From assembly GCA_019911965.1 (NCBI GenBank), contig JAIOJF010000009.1, forward strand, positions 45,744 through 109,743: a DNA stretch of 64,000 nt. The letters run 5' to 3'. This DNA comes from Paracoccaceae bacterium. GTDB lineage: Bacteria; Pseudomonadota; Alphaproteobacteria; Rhodobacterales; Rhodobacteraceae. The notes beneath the pieces were generated by a model. That model made no database searches, had not been told where the DNA came from, and worked only from the letters and a program-made list of their open reading frames with translations. A program made the position numbers and the translations under genes. Below are positions 42,267 through 51,378 of the stretch, one piece after another (positions within the stretch are counted from its first letter, which is position 1; each line of letters begins with the position of its first letter).

Positions 42267-44282
42267 TCAAACATCCAGCTCCTCCACAAACCGCGCGTTT
42301 TCCTGGATATACTGGAACCGCAATTCCGGCTTCTTGCCCATCAGGCGCTCGACCAGTCCTTCGGTCTCGCCGCGTTCGTCGTGATCGACCGAGACCCGGA
42401 TCAGCTTGCGGGTTTCGGGGTTCATGGTGGTGTCTTTCAGATCCTTGGCGTCCATCTCGCCCAGGCCCTTGAAGCGCGACGTGTCGATCCTGCCCTTGCC
42501 GCCCAGCCCCTTGGCCAGCCAGGAATCGCGTTCGGCCTCGTCCAGGCAATAGACGCGCCGGGCGCCCTGCGTCAGGCGATAGAGGGGTGGGCAGGCGAGG
42601 TAGAGATGGCCCTTGTCGATCAGCTCGGGCATCTGGGTGAAGAAGAAGGTCATCAGCAGCGCCGCGATATGCGCGCCGTCGACATCGGCGTCGGTCATGA
42701 TGATGATCTTGTCGTAACGCAGATCGTCGATGCGGAAGCGGCTGCCGGGGCTGACGCCCAAGGCCTGGCAGAGATCGTTGATCTCGTTGTTCTGGCCCAT
42801 CTTGGCGCTGGCCGCCCCCAGCACGTTCAGGATCTTGCCGCGAAGCGGCAGCAGCGCCTGGGTCTTGCGGTCGCGCGCCATCTTGGCGCTGCCACCGGCG
42901 CTGTCGCCCTCGACGATGAACAATTCGGTGCCGTCCCGCGCCGTGGCCGAACAATCGACCAGCTTGCCCGGCAGGCGCAGCTTCTTGGTGGCGGTCTTGC
43001 GCTGGGTCTCTTTCTCGGCGCGGCGGCGCAGGCGTTCCTCGGCCTTCAGCACCAGATAATCCAGGATCGCGCCCGCCGCCTTGGTATCGGCAGCCAGCCA
43101 GTTGTCGAAATGATCGCGCACGGCGTTTTCCACCAGCCTTGCAGCTTCGGCAGTGGCCAGGCGATCCTTGGTCTGGCCGACAAATTCCGGCTCGCGGATG
43201 AAGCACGACACCATCGCGCAGCCGCCTGACATCACGTCGTCGCGGCTGATCTGGGCCGCCTTGCGGTTGTTCACCAGATCGCCGTAGCCGCGCACGCCTT
43301 TCAGGATGGCAGCCCAGAAGCCGGCCTCGTGGGTGCCGCCTTCGGGGGTGGGCACGGTGTTGCAATAGGATTGGATGAAGGCATCGCGCGAGGGTGTCCA
43401 GTTGATCGCCCATTCCACCGAACCGGGCGTGGCGGCCCCGAATTTCTCGGCGAAACTCACCCGCCCGGCGAAGGGGCGATCGGCATAGGTCGCGGCGTTG
43501 TTCAATTGCTCGCCCAGATAATCCTGCAACCCGCCTGGGAAATGGAAGGTGGCGGCCTCGGGCGTGTCGTCGCCCGACAGAAGTTCCGGCGCGCATTTCC
43601 AGCGGATTTCGACGCCTGAGAACAGATAGGCCTTGGAGCGCGCCATCTTCATCAGGCGGGCCGGCTTGAAACGGTGATGGCCGAAAATCTGCGGATCGGC
43701 ATGGAAGGTCACGCGGGTGCCGCGCCGGTTCTGCGTGGCACCGATCTCGGCAATCGGACCCAAGGCATGGCCGCGGGAAAATTCCTGCGCGTAGAGCACC
43801 TTGCCACGCGCCACCTCGACCCGCAGCGTATCGGACAGGGCGTTCACCACGGAAATGCCGACACCGTGCAGGCCGCCGGAAGTCTCATACGCCTTGCCGG
43901 AAAACTTGCCGCCGGAATGCAGCGTGCACAGGATCACCTCAAGCGCCGACTTGCCGGGGAATTTCGGATGCGGATCAACGGGGATGCCACGGCCGTTATC
44001 GGTGATGGACACGGAATGATCGGCGTGCAGTTCCAGTTCGATCCGGCTGGCATGGCCGGCCACTGCCTCGTCCATCGAATTGTCCAGCACCTCGGCCACC
44101 AGATGATGCAGCGCACGCTCATCCGTACCGCCGATATACATGCCGGGGCGTTTCCGAACCGGCTCCAGCCCTTCCAGCACCTCGATATCGGTGGCGGTAT
44201 AGGCCGATTGACCGGCATCGGATGCAAGGAGGTCGTTGGGGCTCATGGAGGGTGCGAATCCTGTATCTGCGGGGTGGGTCAT
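42267..44282 (-). CDS. parE: DNA topoisomerase IV subunit B
   Basis: 671 residues from ATG 44282 (44246 is the alternative start; neither has a strong ribosome-binding site). Domains in order: GHKL ATPase ([39 protein letters not shown]), transducer ([19 protein letters not shown]) and Toprim ([35 protein letters not shown]), then the C-terminal [22 protein letters not shown]. It decatenates chromosomes with ParC. The QTKDRL and FKGLGEM wording fits ParE rather than GyrB, and the Toprim insert of long GyrB is missing. It is transcribed away from the H-NS-like gene. Confidence 0.93.
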   Translation of the reverse strand: MTHPADTGFAPSMSPNDLLASDAGQSAYTATDIEVLEGLEPVRKRPGMYIGGTDERALHHLVAEVLDNSMDEAVAGHASRIELELHADHSVSITDNGRGIPVDPHPKFPGKSALEVILCTLHSGGKFSGKAYETSGGLHGVGISVVNALSDTLRVEVARGKVLYAQEFSRGHALGPIAEIGATQNRRGTRVTFHADPQIFGHHRFKPARLMKMARSKAYLFSGVEIRWKCAPELLSGDDTPEAATFHFPGGLQDYLGEQLNNAATYADRPFAGRVSFAEKFGAATPGSVEWAINWTPSRDAFIQSYCNTVPTPEGGTHEAGFWAAILKGVRGYGDLVNNRKAAQISRDDVMSGGCAMVSCFIREPEFVGQTKDRLATAEAARLVENAVRDHFDNWLAADTKAAGAILDYLVLKAEERLRRRAEKETQRKTATKKLRLPGKLVDCSATARDGTELFIVEGDSAGGSAKMARDRKTQALLPLRGKILNVLGAASAKMGQNNEINDLCQALGVSPGSRFRIDDLRYDKIIIMTDADVDGAHIAALLMTFFFTQMPELIDKGHLYLACPPLYRLTQGARRVYCLDEAERDSWLAKGLGGKGRIDTSRFKGLGEMDAKDLKDTTMNPETRKLIRVSVDHDERGETEGLVERLMGKKPELRFQYIQENARFVEELDV

Positions 44283-44395
44283 TAGAGCATCTTGCGCGGG
44301 CCGGGGGCAAGCCATTGTCCGGGGCCGCTGGCGGGCCTGCCGGGGATATGGATGGCGGGTTGTGCAATCAAAAGGGGAAATGGCCGGAATTAGAT

Positions 44396-44515
44396 GCAGC
44401 GCGGAATTTAACACGATTAAATGATGGGGAATTTTTTGGGAAATCGTTTAATAATGGCTTGGCAAATCGGATAAGCCGTTGGATAAGGCGTTTCCGAAAA
44501 TAGAGAGGGAATTTG
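44396..44515 (+). promoter_or_regulatory. AT-rich leader of the H-NS-like gene
   Basis: Within a GC-rich window this stretch stands out: runs such as AATTTAACACGATTAAATGATG, GGAATTTTTTGGGAAATCG and TTTAATAATGG. It is immediately upstream of the H-NS-family gene, and H-NS proteins bind curved AT-rich DNA, so autoregulation here is plausible. Confidence 0.55.
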
Positions 44516-44830
44516 ATGAGTATCGACGTTAACAATTTGTCCCTGGACGAACTGACCCGTCTGAAGAAAGACGTGGACAAGGCGATTGCCTCGTTCGAGG
44601 CGCGCAGGATGGCCGAAGTACGCGCCGCACTGGACGCGAAGGCGCGTGAAATGGGGTTCACGCTTGACCAGCTTACCGGCGGCAAGCCGGGCAAGAAGGC
44701 CCCGGCGGCGGCGAAATACCGCGACCCCGCCAATCCGTCGGCCACATGGTCGGGCCGCGGGCGCAGGCCGGGCTGGTTCGTTGCCGGGCTGGCCGCAGGC
44801 AAATCGCCGGACGATTTCCTGATCGGCTGA
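44516..44830 (+). CDS. H-NS-family nucleoid-associated protein (HvrA/MvaT-like)
   Basis: 104 residues. N-terminal helical oligomerisation part (LDELTRLKKDVDKAIASFEARRMAEVRAALDAKAREMG). The C-terminal DNA-binding domain is YRDPANPSATWSGRGRRPGWF, with the AT-hook-like loop SGRGRRP typical of H-NS histones of this group. It acts as a xenogeneic silencer or, as HvrA in Rhodobacter, as a regulator of photosynthesis and nitrogen genes. A GAGAGGGA site precedes the ATG. Its long AT-rich leader is a probable self-binding site. Confidence 0.92.
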   Translation: MSIDVNNLSLDELTRLKKDVDKAIASFEARRMAEVRAALDAKAREMGFTLDQLTGGKPGKKAPAAAKYRDPANPSATWSGRGRRPGWFVAGLAAGKSPDDFLIG

Positions 44831-44848
44831 ACGTCGCGGCAGGCGATT

Positions 44849-44879
44849 CTGGACCTATTCAACGCCAGAACTGGCCCTA
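44849..44879 (+). promoter_or_regulatory. TauR-like direct repeat upstream of the taurine transaminase
   Basis: CTGGACCTA at 44849-44857 and CTGGCCCTA at 44871-44879: a direct repeat with a 22-bp period, two helical turns. In Rhodobacter capsulatus the MocR-type regulator TauR is reported to bind CTGGAC(C/T)TAA direct repeats upstream of tpa. The transaminase starts 178 bases downstream. No tauR gene is present in this window, so the assignment is inferred. Confidence 0.5.
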
Positions 44880-45057
44880 TCGCGCCCACGCGCCCGGGCG
44901 CAGAATTACCCCAGACTTGCCGCAGGGCATACGGGCCTCTGGACCGGACGGCGCGTGTTCCACCCTCCCGTTGGACCGCGCCGTTTCGGCATTGGAAATC
45001 AGGCACTTGCGGCGCAGACAATCGCCCCAAAGGGGGTCAGCCTAAAGGAATCGCGAC

Positions 45058-46437
45058 ATGGAATCAGGCTTCTACTCCAACGACATGGAAAAGATCGTCG
45101 AGGCGGATCGCGCCCATATCTGGCATCATCTGACCCCCCACAAGAAATTCGAGACCACCGATCCTTTGATCATCGTCGAAGGCAAGGGCATCCATGTCTG
45201 GGACGCCAAGGGCAAACGCTATCTGGACGCGGTGTCGGGCGGCGTGTGGACGGTGAATGTCGGCTATGGCCGCGAGGTGATTGCCGATGCGGTGCGCGAT
45301 CAATTGGTCAAGCTGAATTACTTTGCCGGTTCGGCGGGATCAATTCCGGGCTCGCTGTTTGCCGAAAAGTTGATGGAAAAGATGCCGGGAATGACTCGCG
45401 TCTATTATTCCAATTCCGGCTCGGAAGCGAACGAAAAGGTTTACAAGATGGTGCGCCAGATCGCGCACAAGAAATATGGCGGCAAGAAGCACAAGATCCT
45501 GTATCGCGAGCGGGATTATCACGGCACGACCATTACCGCGCTGTCAACCTCGGGCCAGCCGCAGCGGGCGGCGCAATACGGGCCGTTCACGCCGGGTTTC
45601 GTGGAAGTGCCGCATTGTATGGAATACCGCAAGCAATGGGATGTCGAAGATTACGGCCGCCGCGCGGCGGATGCGATTGAAGAGGTGATCCTGCGCGAAG
45701 GCCCCGATACCGTCGGCGCGATCGTGCTGGAACCGGTGACCGCCGGTGGCGGCGTCATCACCCCGCCCGAGGGCTACTGGCCGCGGGTGCAGGAGATTTG
45801 CCGCAATTACGATATCCTTTTGCATATCGACGAGGTGGTCTGTGGCCTTGGCCGCACCGGCACCTGGTTCGGTTATCAGCAATACGGGATCGAGCCGGAT
45901 TTCGTGACGATGGCCAAGGGGGTGGCCAGCGGCTACGCCGCGATTTCCTGCACCGTGACCACCGAGCGCGTGTTCGAGATGTTCAAGGCCGATCCCAGCG
46001 ATCCGATGGATTATTTCCGCGATATCTCGACCTTCGGCGGCTGCACCGCCGGTCCGGCGGCGGCGCTGGAAAACATGCGCATCATCGAGAACGAGAACCT
46101 GCTGGACAATGTGAACAAGCAGGGCGCCTATCTGATGGAGCGGCTGGAAGAGCTGAAATCCAAGCATCAGGTGATCGGCGATGTGCGCGGCAAGGGGCTG
46201 TTCTGCGGTGCCGAACTGGTGGTTGACCGCGAGACCAAGGAACCCGTGCCCGAGGCCAGGGGCCAGGCGGTGGTGGCGGAATGTCTGGCGCAAGGGGTGA
46301 TCATCGGCATCACCAACCGTTCGCTGGACGGGTTCAACAACACCCTGTGCCTGTCACCGGCGCTGATCGTGACGAAGGAAAACATCGACACGATTGTCGA
46401 TGCCATTGATGCCGCCCTGACCAGGGTTTTCGGCTGA
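45058..46437 (+). CDS. tpa: Class III transaminase, probable taurine--pyruvate aminotransferase
   Basis: 459 residues. Class III omega-transaminase: VSGGVWTVNVGYG, YYSNSGSEANEKVYKMVRQ, YHGTTITALS, LLHIDEVVCGLGRTGTWFGYQ and PLP-Lys in TMAKGVASGYAA (about 292). The starting residues (FYSNDMEKIVEADRAHIWHH) and overall wording strongly match Tpa proteins of Rhodobacterales and Bilophila, which pass the taurine amino group to pyruvate. No tauABC or xsc genes are adjacent, so another amine is possible. A TauR-like repeat lies upstream; a strong terminator follows. Confidence 0.82.
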   Translation: MESGFYSNDMEKIVEADRAHIWHHLTPHKKFETTDPLIIVEGKGIHVWDAKGKRYLDAVSGGVWTVNVGYGREVIADAVRDQLVKLNYFAGSAGSIPGSLFAEKLMEKMPGMTRVYYSNSGSEANEKVYKMVRQIAHKKYGGKKHKILYRERDYHGTTITALSTSGQPQRAAQYGPFTPGFVEVPHCMEYRKQWDVEDYGRRAADAIEEVILREGPDTVGAIVLEPVTAGGGVITPPEGYWPRVQEICRNYDILLHIDEVVCGLGRTGTWFGYQQYGIEPDFVTMAKGVASGYAAISCTVTTERVFEMFKADPSDPMDYFRDISTFGGCTAGPAAALENMRIIENENLLDNVNKQGAYLMERLEELKSKHQVIGDVRGKGLFCGAELVVDRETKEPVPEARGQAVVAECLAQGVIIGITNRSLDGFNNTLCLSPALIVTKENIDTIVDAIDAALTRVFG

Positions 46438-46444
46438 AACGAAC

Positions 46445-46494
46445 CAGCGGCGGGGGCGCTGCCCCTGCCGCTGGGTATGCCGCCGCATTTTTTT
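46445..46494 (+). terminator. Terminator of the transaminase gene
   Basis: Strong stem CAGCGGC..GCCGCTG extended by GGGG/CCCC pairing, followed by a small ATGC-CGCC-GCAT hairpin and seven T residues. It begins eight bases after the stop codon. Confidence 0.8.
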
Positions 46495-46569
46495 CCGAAC
46501 ATGGTGGCTGTCAGCCCAATTTCAGTTTGTCCTTGAGCTATCCGGCATGGAATCCGGCGGTCCTTTGAT

Positions 46570-46773
46570 TCAGCGCCGCGCGGCGCTCAGGACGGCTGCG
46601 ACAAGAAGACCAAGGCTGCCTGCGAACAGTATCGCACCGCCCGTCAGCGGTGTCAGGCCAAGCGCGATCAGCACAGACACCAACCCGATCAGGCCGAGGA
46701 TCGCCAGGGTCAGTCGTACATCGGCCACGAACATCTTGGCCAGGTCTTGTAGGACTTCGGCTAGAATGCTCAT
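46570..46773 (-). CDS. Small two-helix membrane protein
   Basis: 67 residues: a short N-terminal amphipathic helix (AEVLQDLAKMFVAD), then two membrane helices (about 20-40, VRLTLAILGLIGLVSVLIAL, and 46-64, GGAILFAGSLGLLVAAVLS). Its start overlaps the stop of the COG4280 gene by ATGA, so the two are translationally coupled and probably form one membrane unit. No family is recognised. Confidence 0.65.
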   Translation of the reverse strand: MSILAEVLQDLAKMFVADVRLTLAILGLIGLVSVLIALGLTPLTGGAILFAGSLGLLVAAVLSAARR

Positions 46774-47519
46774 GGCGCAGCAACGCTGACTCGGCGGGCC
46801 AGCCGGGCGGCCAGCAGGCCAGCCCCGAGGAAAGCGGCGGTGAATGGAAACAACACCAGATCATGCCCGGGCCAGTCAACGCCGAGACCCTCGCCGGTCC
46901 AGAACACACCGAACGCCGACAGCATCACGCCGACGCCGAATTTCAACGCATTTTCGGGCACCCGCGCCAATGGCCGGTGGACCAGCGCGCCGATCGCCAG
47001 CACCAGCAGGCAGGCGGCCAACGCGCCAAGGCTGGCAGGCCATAACAGGCCGCGCCCAGCCCCGATGGCGACAACGATGAAGACCACCTCCAGCCCTTCC
47101 AGGAGGACCGCCTTGAAAGCGGTGATGCCGGCGATCCAGGTCATGGAAGCGGCGTGGCGGTTGGCGGCCTCGGTAAGATGCGTTCGTTCGGCGTCGAAAA
47201 TCGCGTCTTCGTCGTGCAATGCAATGATGCCAGCATGGCGCAGCGCGGCCTTTCTGAGCCAGCCTAGCCCGAACAGCAACAGCAAGGTGCCGATCACCAG
47301 TTGCAGCGCGTGCAGCGGCACCCGGTTTAACAGAGGTCCGAGGCCTGCAACCGCCAGCGCCAGCAGAGTCAAGGCAGCCAGTGTACCCAGCGCCGCCGGT
47401 CGCCAACCGCGTAACGTGGCGACGGCAAGAATGATGGTGAATGCCTCGACAATCTCGACCGTTGAGGCGAAAAAGGCGGCCGCGATGGCCGGTGCGGCGG
47501 TAGACCAGTCCAACGACAA
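46770..47519 (-). CDS. COG4280-type membrane protein, GDT1/TMEM165-like layout
   Basis: 249 residues with six to seven helices in two halves. Each half starts with an acidic motif inside a helix: AAAFFASTVEIVEAFTIILA and FKAVLLEGLEVVFIVVAIG. This ExxE/EG(L/F)E pairing is reminiscent of the UPF0016/GDT1 cation exchangers and of COG4280 predicted membrane proteins. Cation transport is a reasonable guess but not shown. It overlaps the next small membrane gene by four bases and is divergent from ppk2. Confidence 0.7.
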   Translation of the reverse strand: MSLDWSTAAPAIAAAFFASTVEIVEAFTIILAVATLRGWRPAALGTLAALTLLALAVAGLGPLLNRVPLHALQLVIGTLLLLFGLGWLRKAALRHAGIIALHDEDAIFDAERTHLTEAANRHAASMTWIAGITAFKAVLLEGLEVVFIVVAIGAGRGLLWPASLGALAACLLVLAIGALVHRPLARVPENALKFGVGVMLSAFGVFWTGEGLGVDWPGHDLVLFPFTAAFLGAGLLAARLARRVSVAAP

Positions 47520-47673
47520 GTCCTTCTCGAAGGAACGGATGTTTCATCCAGCCTAGGTCGATTGCGATGTGTCGGCAAGGCACCCTGTCGGCAGAATGTC
47601 GTCGATTTGACCTGTCGCAATGCGTATTACGCCGGGATCGGCTATAAGCCTGTGCGAAACGACGGAGACGTGC

Positions 47674-48639
47674 ATGACGACGAATGACAGGATTACAGGC
47701 AACGGGCCGGACGCCCAGATGCCCGGCAATGGTGCCGGTATGGAGGAAACCACCAACCGGAACGCGGTCGGCTTTCCGGTGGTGACGGAAGATGCGCTCA
47801 GGCAGACCTTTGAGGGCGGCGTTTATCCCTACGACCAAAGGATGAGCCGCGACGAATATGAAACCACCAAGGCGCTGTTGCAGGCGGAATTGCTGAAGGT
47901 GCAGAAATGGGTCGGCGAGACCGGCCAGAAATTCGTGCTGTTGTTTGAAGGGCGCGATGCCGCCGGCAAGGGTGGTACGATCAAGCGGTTCATGGAGCAT
48001 CTGAACCCGCGCGAGGCGCGCGTGGTGGCGCTGAACAAGCCGACCGATACCGAACGCGGCCAGTGGTTCTTCCAGCGCTATGTCGCGCAATTGCCGACGG
48101 TGGGCGAAATGGTGTTTTATGACCGCTCCTGGTACAACCGCGCCGGGGTGGAGCGGGTGATGGGCTTTTGCACCCCCAACGAATATCTGGAATTCATGCG
48201 CCAGACCCCGGAATTCGAGCGGATGCTGGTGCGCTCGGGCATCCGGCTGTACAAATACTGGTTCTCGGTCACCCGCGACGAGCAGATCCGCCGCTTTGAC
48301 AGCCGCAAGGAGGACCCGCTGAAGCGCTGGAAACTGTCGCCGGTGGATCAGGCCAGCCTGTCGAAATGGGACGAATATACCGAGGCCAAGGAGGCGATGT
48401 TCTTTTACACCGACACCGCCGATGCGCCCTGGACCATCGTGAAATCCAACGACAAGAAACGCGCGCGGATCAACTGCATGCTGCATTTCCTGAATTCGCT
48501 GGATTATCCCGACAAGGATACCGATATCGTGCATGCGCCCGATCCGCTGATTATCGGCTCTGCCGGGCGGGTGATCCATAATTCGGATCATATTCTGGGT
48601 GCGTCAGTGCATCCCGATCTCAGGCGCAAGTCAGGCTGA
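47674..48639 (+). CDS. ppk2: Polyphosphate kinase 2
   Basis: 321 residues. PPK2 motifs: Walker A FEGRDAAGKGGTIKR near residue 91-105, MEHLNPREARVVALNKPTDTERGQWFFQRYV, Walker B/lid VFYDRSWYNRAGVERVMGFC, and KSNDKKRARINCMLHFL at the C-terminus. It transfers phosphate between polyphosphate and nucleotides. The ATG at 47674 follows a CGGAGA site. Its 3' end overlaps that of the convergent doc gene by nine bases. Confidence 0.93.
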   Translation: MTTNDRITGNGPDAQMPGNGAGMEETTNRNAVGFPVVTEDALRQTFEGGVYPYDQRMSRDEYETTKALLQAELLKVQKWVGETGQKFVLLFEGRDAAGKGGTIKRFMEHLNPREARVVALNKPTDTERGQWFFQRYVAQLPTVGEMVFYDRSWYNRAGVERVMGFCTPNEYLEFMRQTPEFERMLVRSGIRLYKYWFSVTRDEQIRRFDSRKEDPLKRWKLSPVDQASLSKWDEYTEAKEAMFFYTDTADAPWTIVKSNDKKRARINCMLHFLNSLDYPDKDTDIVHAPDPLIIGSAGRVIHNSDHILGASVHPDLRRKSG

Positions 48640-49011
48640 GGCGCGCAGGCGCAGCCATTCGGCAAGGCCGGCCTCGTCGGTCAGGCCTTGCGCGGCGGCG
48701 ATGATCTGGTCGCCGGTTTCAATTGCCGGAAAATCGGGCGCAATGCCGTTCAGCCGAAGCGCGATCTGCATGGAGCGGAATGCCGTACGCTTGTTGCCGT
48801 CGTTGAAGCAATGGCCGCGCGCGATCACCACGGCATAGGTGGCGGCAAGATCGAAGGCATCGCCGATCATGCCATAGGCCAGCCGGTTCTCGACCCGCGC
48901 CAGTGTTGCCTCCAGCGATTTGTCACGGGCCAGGCCGGGCAATTCGCCCGGGTTCAGCACCTCGTCATGGATCAGGGTCACGACCTCGACGGACAACAGC
49001 GCGAAGCTCAT
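48631..49011 (-). CDS. doc: Doc-type toxin (Fic/DOC superfamily)
   Basis: 126 residues, typical Doc length. The catalytic loop HCFNDGNKRTAF (His at residue 67) fits HxFx(D/N)xNKR, with Gly in the position where Ala is common. Doc toxins phosphorylate elongation factor Tu and stop translation. It is the second gene of a toxin-antitoxin pair: its ATG overlaps the antitoxin stop (48631-49011 against 49008). The loop is intact, so the toxin is probably active. Confidence 0.9.
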   Translation of the reverse strand: MSFALLSVEVVTLIHDEVLNPGELPGLARDKSLEATLARVENRLAYGMIGDAFDLAATYAVVIARGHCFNDGNKRTAFRSMQIALRLNGIAPDFPAIETGDQIIAAAQGLTDEAGLAEWLRLRASA

Positions 49012-49268
49012 TTGTCTTTCAGGTAGTCAAGCACCGGCTGCACGGCATGGCGGCTGTCACGAAGGGCGGCCAGTACCTCATCGCGGGTGGCATAGCGCGG
49101 CTCGTCGGTGACAACGATCTCGGCCGGCACGAAATAGCCGACGCATTTGGAGTTCTTCATCACCGCCACCGGCTTGCCGCCGGCACTGGCCAGCACCTTG
49201 TGCGGTTCGCGCATTTCGGTCATCGTGGCGATATGGTTGGTCAAGAGGCGGGTCATTGGATTATCCAT
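49008..49268 (-). CDS. phd: Phd/YefM-type antitoxin
   Basis: 86 residues from ATG 49268. The N-terminal DNA-binding half is MTRLLTNHIATMTEMREPHKVLASAGGKPVAVMKNSKCVGYFVP (typical Phd/YefM beta-strand dimer), and the C-terminus is a flexible toxin-neutralising tail. The real start may be 49256, where a GGAT lies in the right place, since 49268 would be nearly leaderless. It is translationally coupled to doc and preceded by a palindromic operator. Expected to repress the operon with Doc. Confidence 0.85.
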   Translation of the reverse strand: MDNPMTRLLTNHIATMTEMREPHKVLASAGGKPVAVMKNSKCVGYFVPAEIVVTDEPRYATRDEVLAALRDSRHAVQPVLDYLKDK

Positions 49269-49271
49269 TGT

Positions 49272-49293
49272 AATGTGCATTTTAATGTATATT
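49272..49293 (-). promoter_or_regulatory. Phd-Doc operator candidate
   Basis: Two tandem quasi-palindromes, AATGTGCATT (49272-49281) and AATGTATATT (49284-49293), with a 12-bp period in an AT-rich patch directly before the antitoxin start. Phd/YefM proteins bind such paired short palindromes, so this is the likely autoregulatory operator. Confidence 0.55.
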
Positions 49294-49332
49294 ACCACAG
49301 GCGATGAAATATGCAACCAGGGAGCGTGCGCG

Positions 49333-49944
49333 ATGTGGGATGAACGCTATTCCGAGCCGGGCTTCCTGTTCGGCACGGCACCGGCGCGGTTTCTTGTCGA
49401 ACAGGCGGACTATCTGCAACGCGGCCTGACGGCGCTGGCGGTGGCCGATGGCGAGGGGCGCAATTCGGTCTACATGGCCGAGCGCGGCATGCGGGTGACG
49501 GCGATGGATGCCTCCGAGGTTGGCCTTGCCAAGGCCAAGGGGCTGGCAGCGGCGCGGTCGGCCCCGGTCAATTTCGTTCAGGCGGATCTTCGGACCTGGG
49601 ACTGGCAGCCCGAGGCCTTCGATCTGGTGGCCGCGATCTTCATCCAGTTCGCCGATCCCGGGTTTCGCGCCGAGATTTTCGCCGGCATGACGCGCACGTT
49701 GAAGCCGGGCGGCATCCTGCTGCTGCACGGCTACACGCCCGAGCAGGTGGCATTCGGCACCGGTGGCCCGCCGAACCCCGATTACATGTACACGACCGAC
49801 ATGCTGGCCGAGGCCTTCGGCGACATGGACATCCTGCGCCTTGCCGCTTACGAGCGCGAGGTGGACGAGGGGCGCGGCCACAAGGGGCGATCCGCGCTGA
49901 TTGATCTGGTGGCGCGTAAAAGGCCGGATGCAAAAGCGGTTTGA
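49333..49944 (+). CDS. Class I SAM-dependent methyltransferase
   Basis: 203 residues. N-terminus MWDERYSEPGFLFGTAPARFL is that of the TehB/thiopurine-methyltransferase-like group. SAM-binding motif I is replaced by ALAVADGEGRNSVYMAERGM, with VTAMDASEVGLAKAKGL (post-I acid), and DLVAAIFIQF and LKPGGILLLHGY follow. It probably methylates a small molecule. The ATG at 49333 follows AGGGAGCG. It lies directly after the divergent TA operator and before a MATE exporter gene on the same strand, with a 39-base gap, so it could be co-transcribed with the exporter. Confidence 0.88.
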   Translation: MWDERYSEPGFLFGTAPARFLVEQADYLQRGLTALAVADGEGRNSVYMAERGMRVTAMDASEVGLAKAKGLAAARSAPVNFVQADLRTWDWQPEAFDLVAAIFIQFADPGFRAEIFAGMTRTLKPGGILLLHGYTPEQVAFGTGGPPNPDYMYTTDMLAEAFGDMDILRLAAYEREVDEGRGHKGRSALIDLVARKRPDAKAV

Positions 49945-49983
49945 CGATTGCCGCCGCGCGGGCGCTGGCCTATCACCGATGAC

Positions 49984-51354
49984 ATGACCATTGCCGCGCA
50001 ACCCCAGCCCTGGACGGGCCATGTCACCGCGACCCTGACGCTGGGCCTGCCGCTGATCGGCAGCCATGTGGCGCAGATGCTGGTGCATCTGACCGATACG
50101 ATCATGGTCGGCTGGTACGGCGTTGACGATCTGGCGGCGGTGGTGCTGGCGACCTCGATCTTCTTTGTCTTCTTCATCGTCGGTTCGGGCTTTGCGATGG
50201 CGGTGATGCCGATGGCGGCCAGTGCCGCTGCCGAGGGCGACACGCGGCAGGTGCGGCGGGTGACCCGGATGGGCCTGTGGATTTCGGTATTGTATTGTGC
50301 CGCCTGGATGCCGGTCCTGTGGTATTTCGAGGCCCTCATGCTGATGATCGGCCAGAAGCCGGAAATCGCGGCGCTGGCGCAGGATTACATGCGCATCGCC
50401 GAATGGGGCATGTTGCCGGCAATGCTGATCATGGTGCTGAAATCCTATCTGTCGGCGCTGGAGCGTCCCTCCTTCGTGCTCTGGGCGACGTTGATCGGGG
50501 CGGTGGCCAATATCGGCTTCAACTATGCCTTCATCTTCGGCAATTGGGGTGCGCCCGAGATGGGGGTGCGTGGCGCGGCTTTGGCCTCGATCCTGACGCA
50601 GGTACTGACCTTTGCGGTGGTGGCCGCCTTTGTCGCGCTGCATCCGGTGACGAAGCCCTACCGCTTGTTCGTGCGGGCCTGGCGGGCCGATTGGCCGGCG
50701 CTGGGCGAGGTGTTCCGCCTTGGCTGGCCGATCGGCACGACGATGCTGGCCGAGGTGGGGCTGTTTTCCACCGCCGCGATCATGATGGGCTGGATCGGCA
50801 CGCGCGAGCTGGCAACGCACGGGATCGCCATCCAGATCGCATCGATGTCGTTCATGATCTATCTCGGTCTCGCACAGGCCGGCACGATCCGCACCGGGCG
50901 TGCATTGGGGCGGCGCGACATGGACGGGATAAGGCGCGCGGCGCTCACCGTGGTCTGGCTGCAACTGGCCACGGCGGCGGTGGCAATCGCGCTGTTCCTG
51001 GCGGTGCCGGAACGCCTGATCTGGCTCTTCCTGGATGCCGACAACCCCGACAGCGCGGCAATCGTTGCCTATGGCGTCGGCCTGCTGGTGGTGGCGGCGG
51101 CGTTCCAGGTGGTGGATGGCCTGCAGGCGGTGGTGCTGGCGGTGCTGCGCGGTCTGAAGGATACGCGGGTGCCGATGATCTGTGCCGTGGTGTCCTACTG
51201 GGTGATCGGCATCCCGGCCTCGTGGCTGCTGGGCTTTACGCTTGGGTTCGGCGGCTATGGCATCTGGGCCGGGCTGGTGATCGGGCTGGCGCTGGCGGCG
51301 GTGACGCTGATCTGGCGGTATCTTTACCTGATCGGGCGGATGGATTTGCGGTGA
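49984..51354 (+). CDS. MATE-family multidrug/metabolite efflux protein
   Basis: 456 residues, twelve helices in two pseudo-symmetric MatE halves. N-terminal ITLGLPLIGSHVAQMLVHLTDTIMVGWYG-type region, second half starting VFRLGWPIGTTMLAEVGLF. Sequence ALASILTQVLTFAVV and LQAVVLAVLRGLKDTRVPM fit the NorM branch. It exports cationic compounds against Na+ or H+. The start at 49984 (MTIAAQPQPW) is preferred over an upstream in-frame ATG at 49948. Confidence 0.93.
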   Translation: MTIAAQPQPWTGHVTATLTLGLPLIGSHVAQMLVHLTDTIMVGWYGVDDLAAVVLATSIFFVFFIVGSGFAMAVMPMAASAAAEGDTRQVRRVTRMGLWISVLYCAAWMPVLWYFEALMLMIGQKPEIAALAQDYMRIAEWGMLPAMLIMVLKSYLSALERPSFVLWATLIGAVANIGFNYAFIFGNWGAPEMGVRGAALASILTQVLTFAVVAAFVALHPVTKPYRLFVRAWRADWPALGEVFRLGWPIGTTMLAEVGLFSTAAIMMGWIGTRELATHGIAIQIASMSFMIYLGLAQAGTIRTGRALGRRDMDGIRRAALTVVWLQLATAAVAIALFLAVPERLIWLFLDADNPDSAAIVAYGVGLLVVAAAFQVVDGLQAVVLAVLRGLKDTRVPMICAVVSYWVIGIPASWLLGFTLGFGGYGIWAGLVIGLALAAVTLIWRYLYLIGRMDLR

Positions 51355-51378
51355 GCGGTTTGCGTTGGGGATGATATC

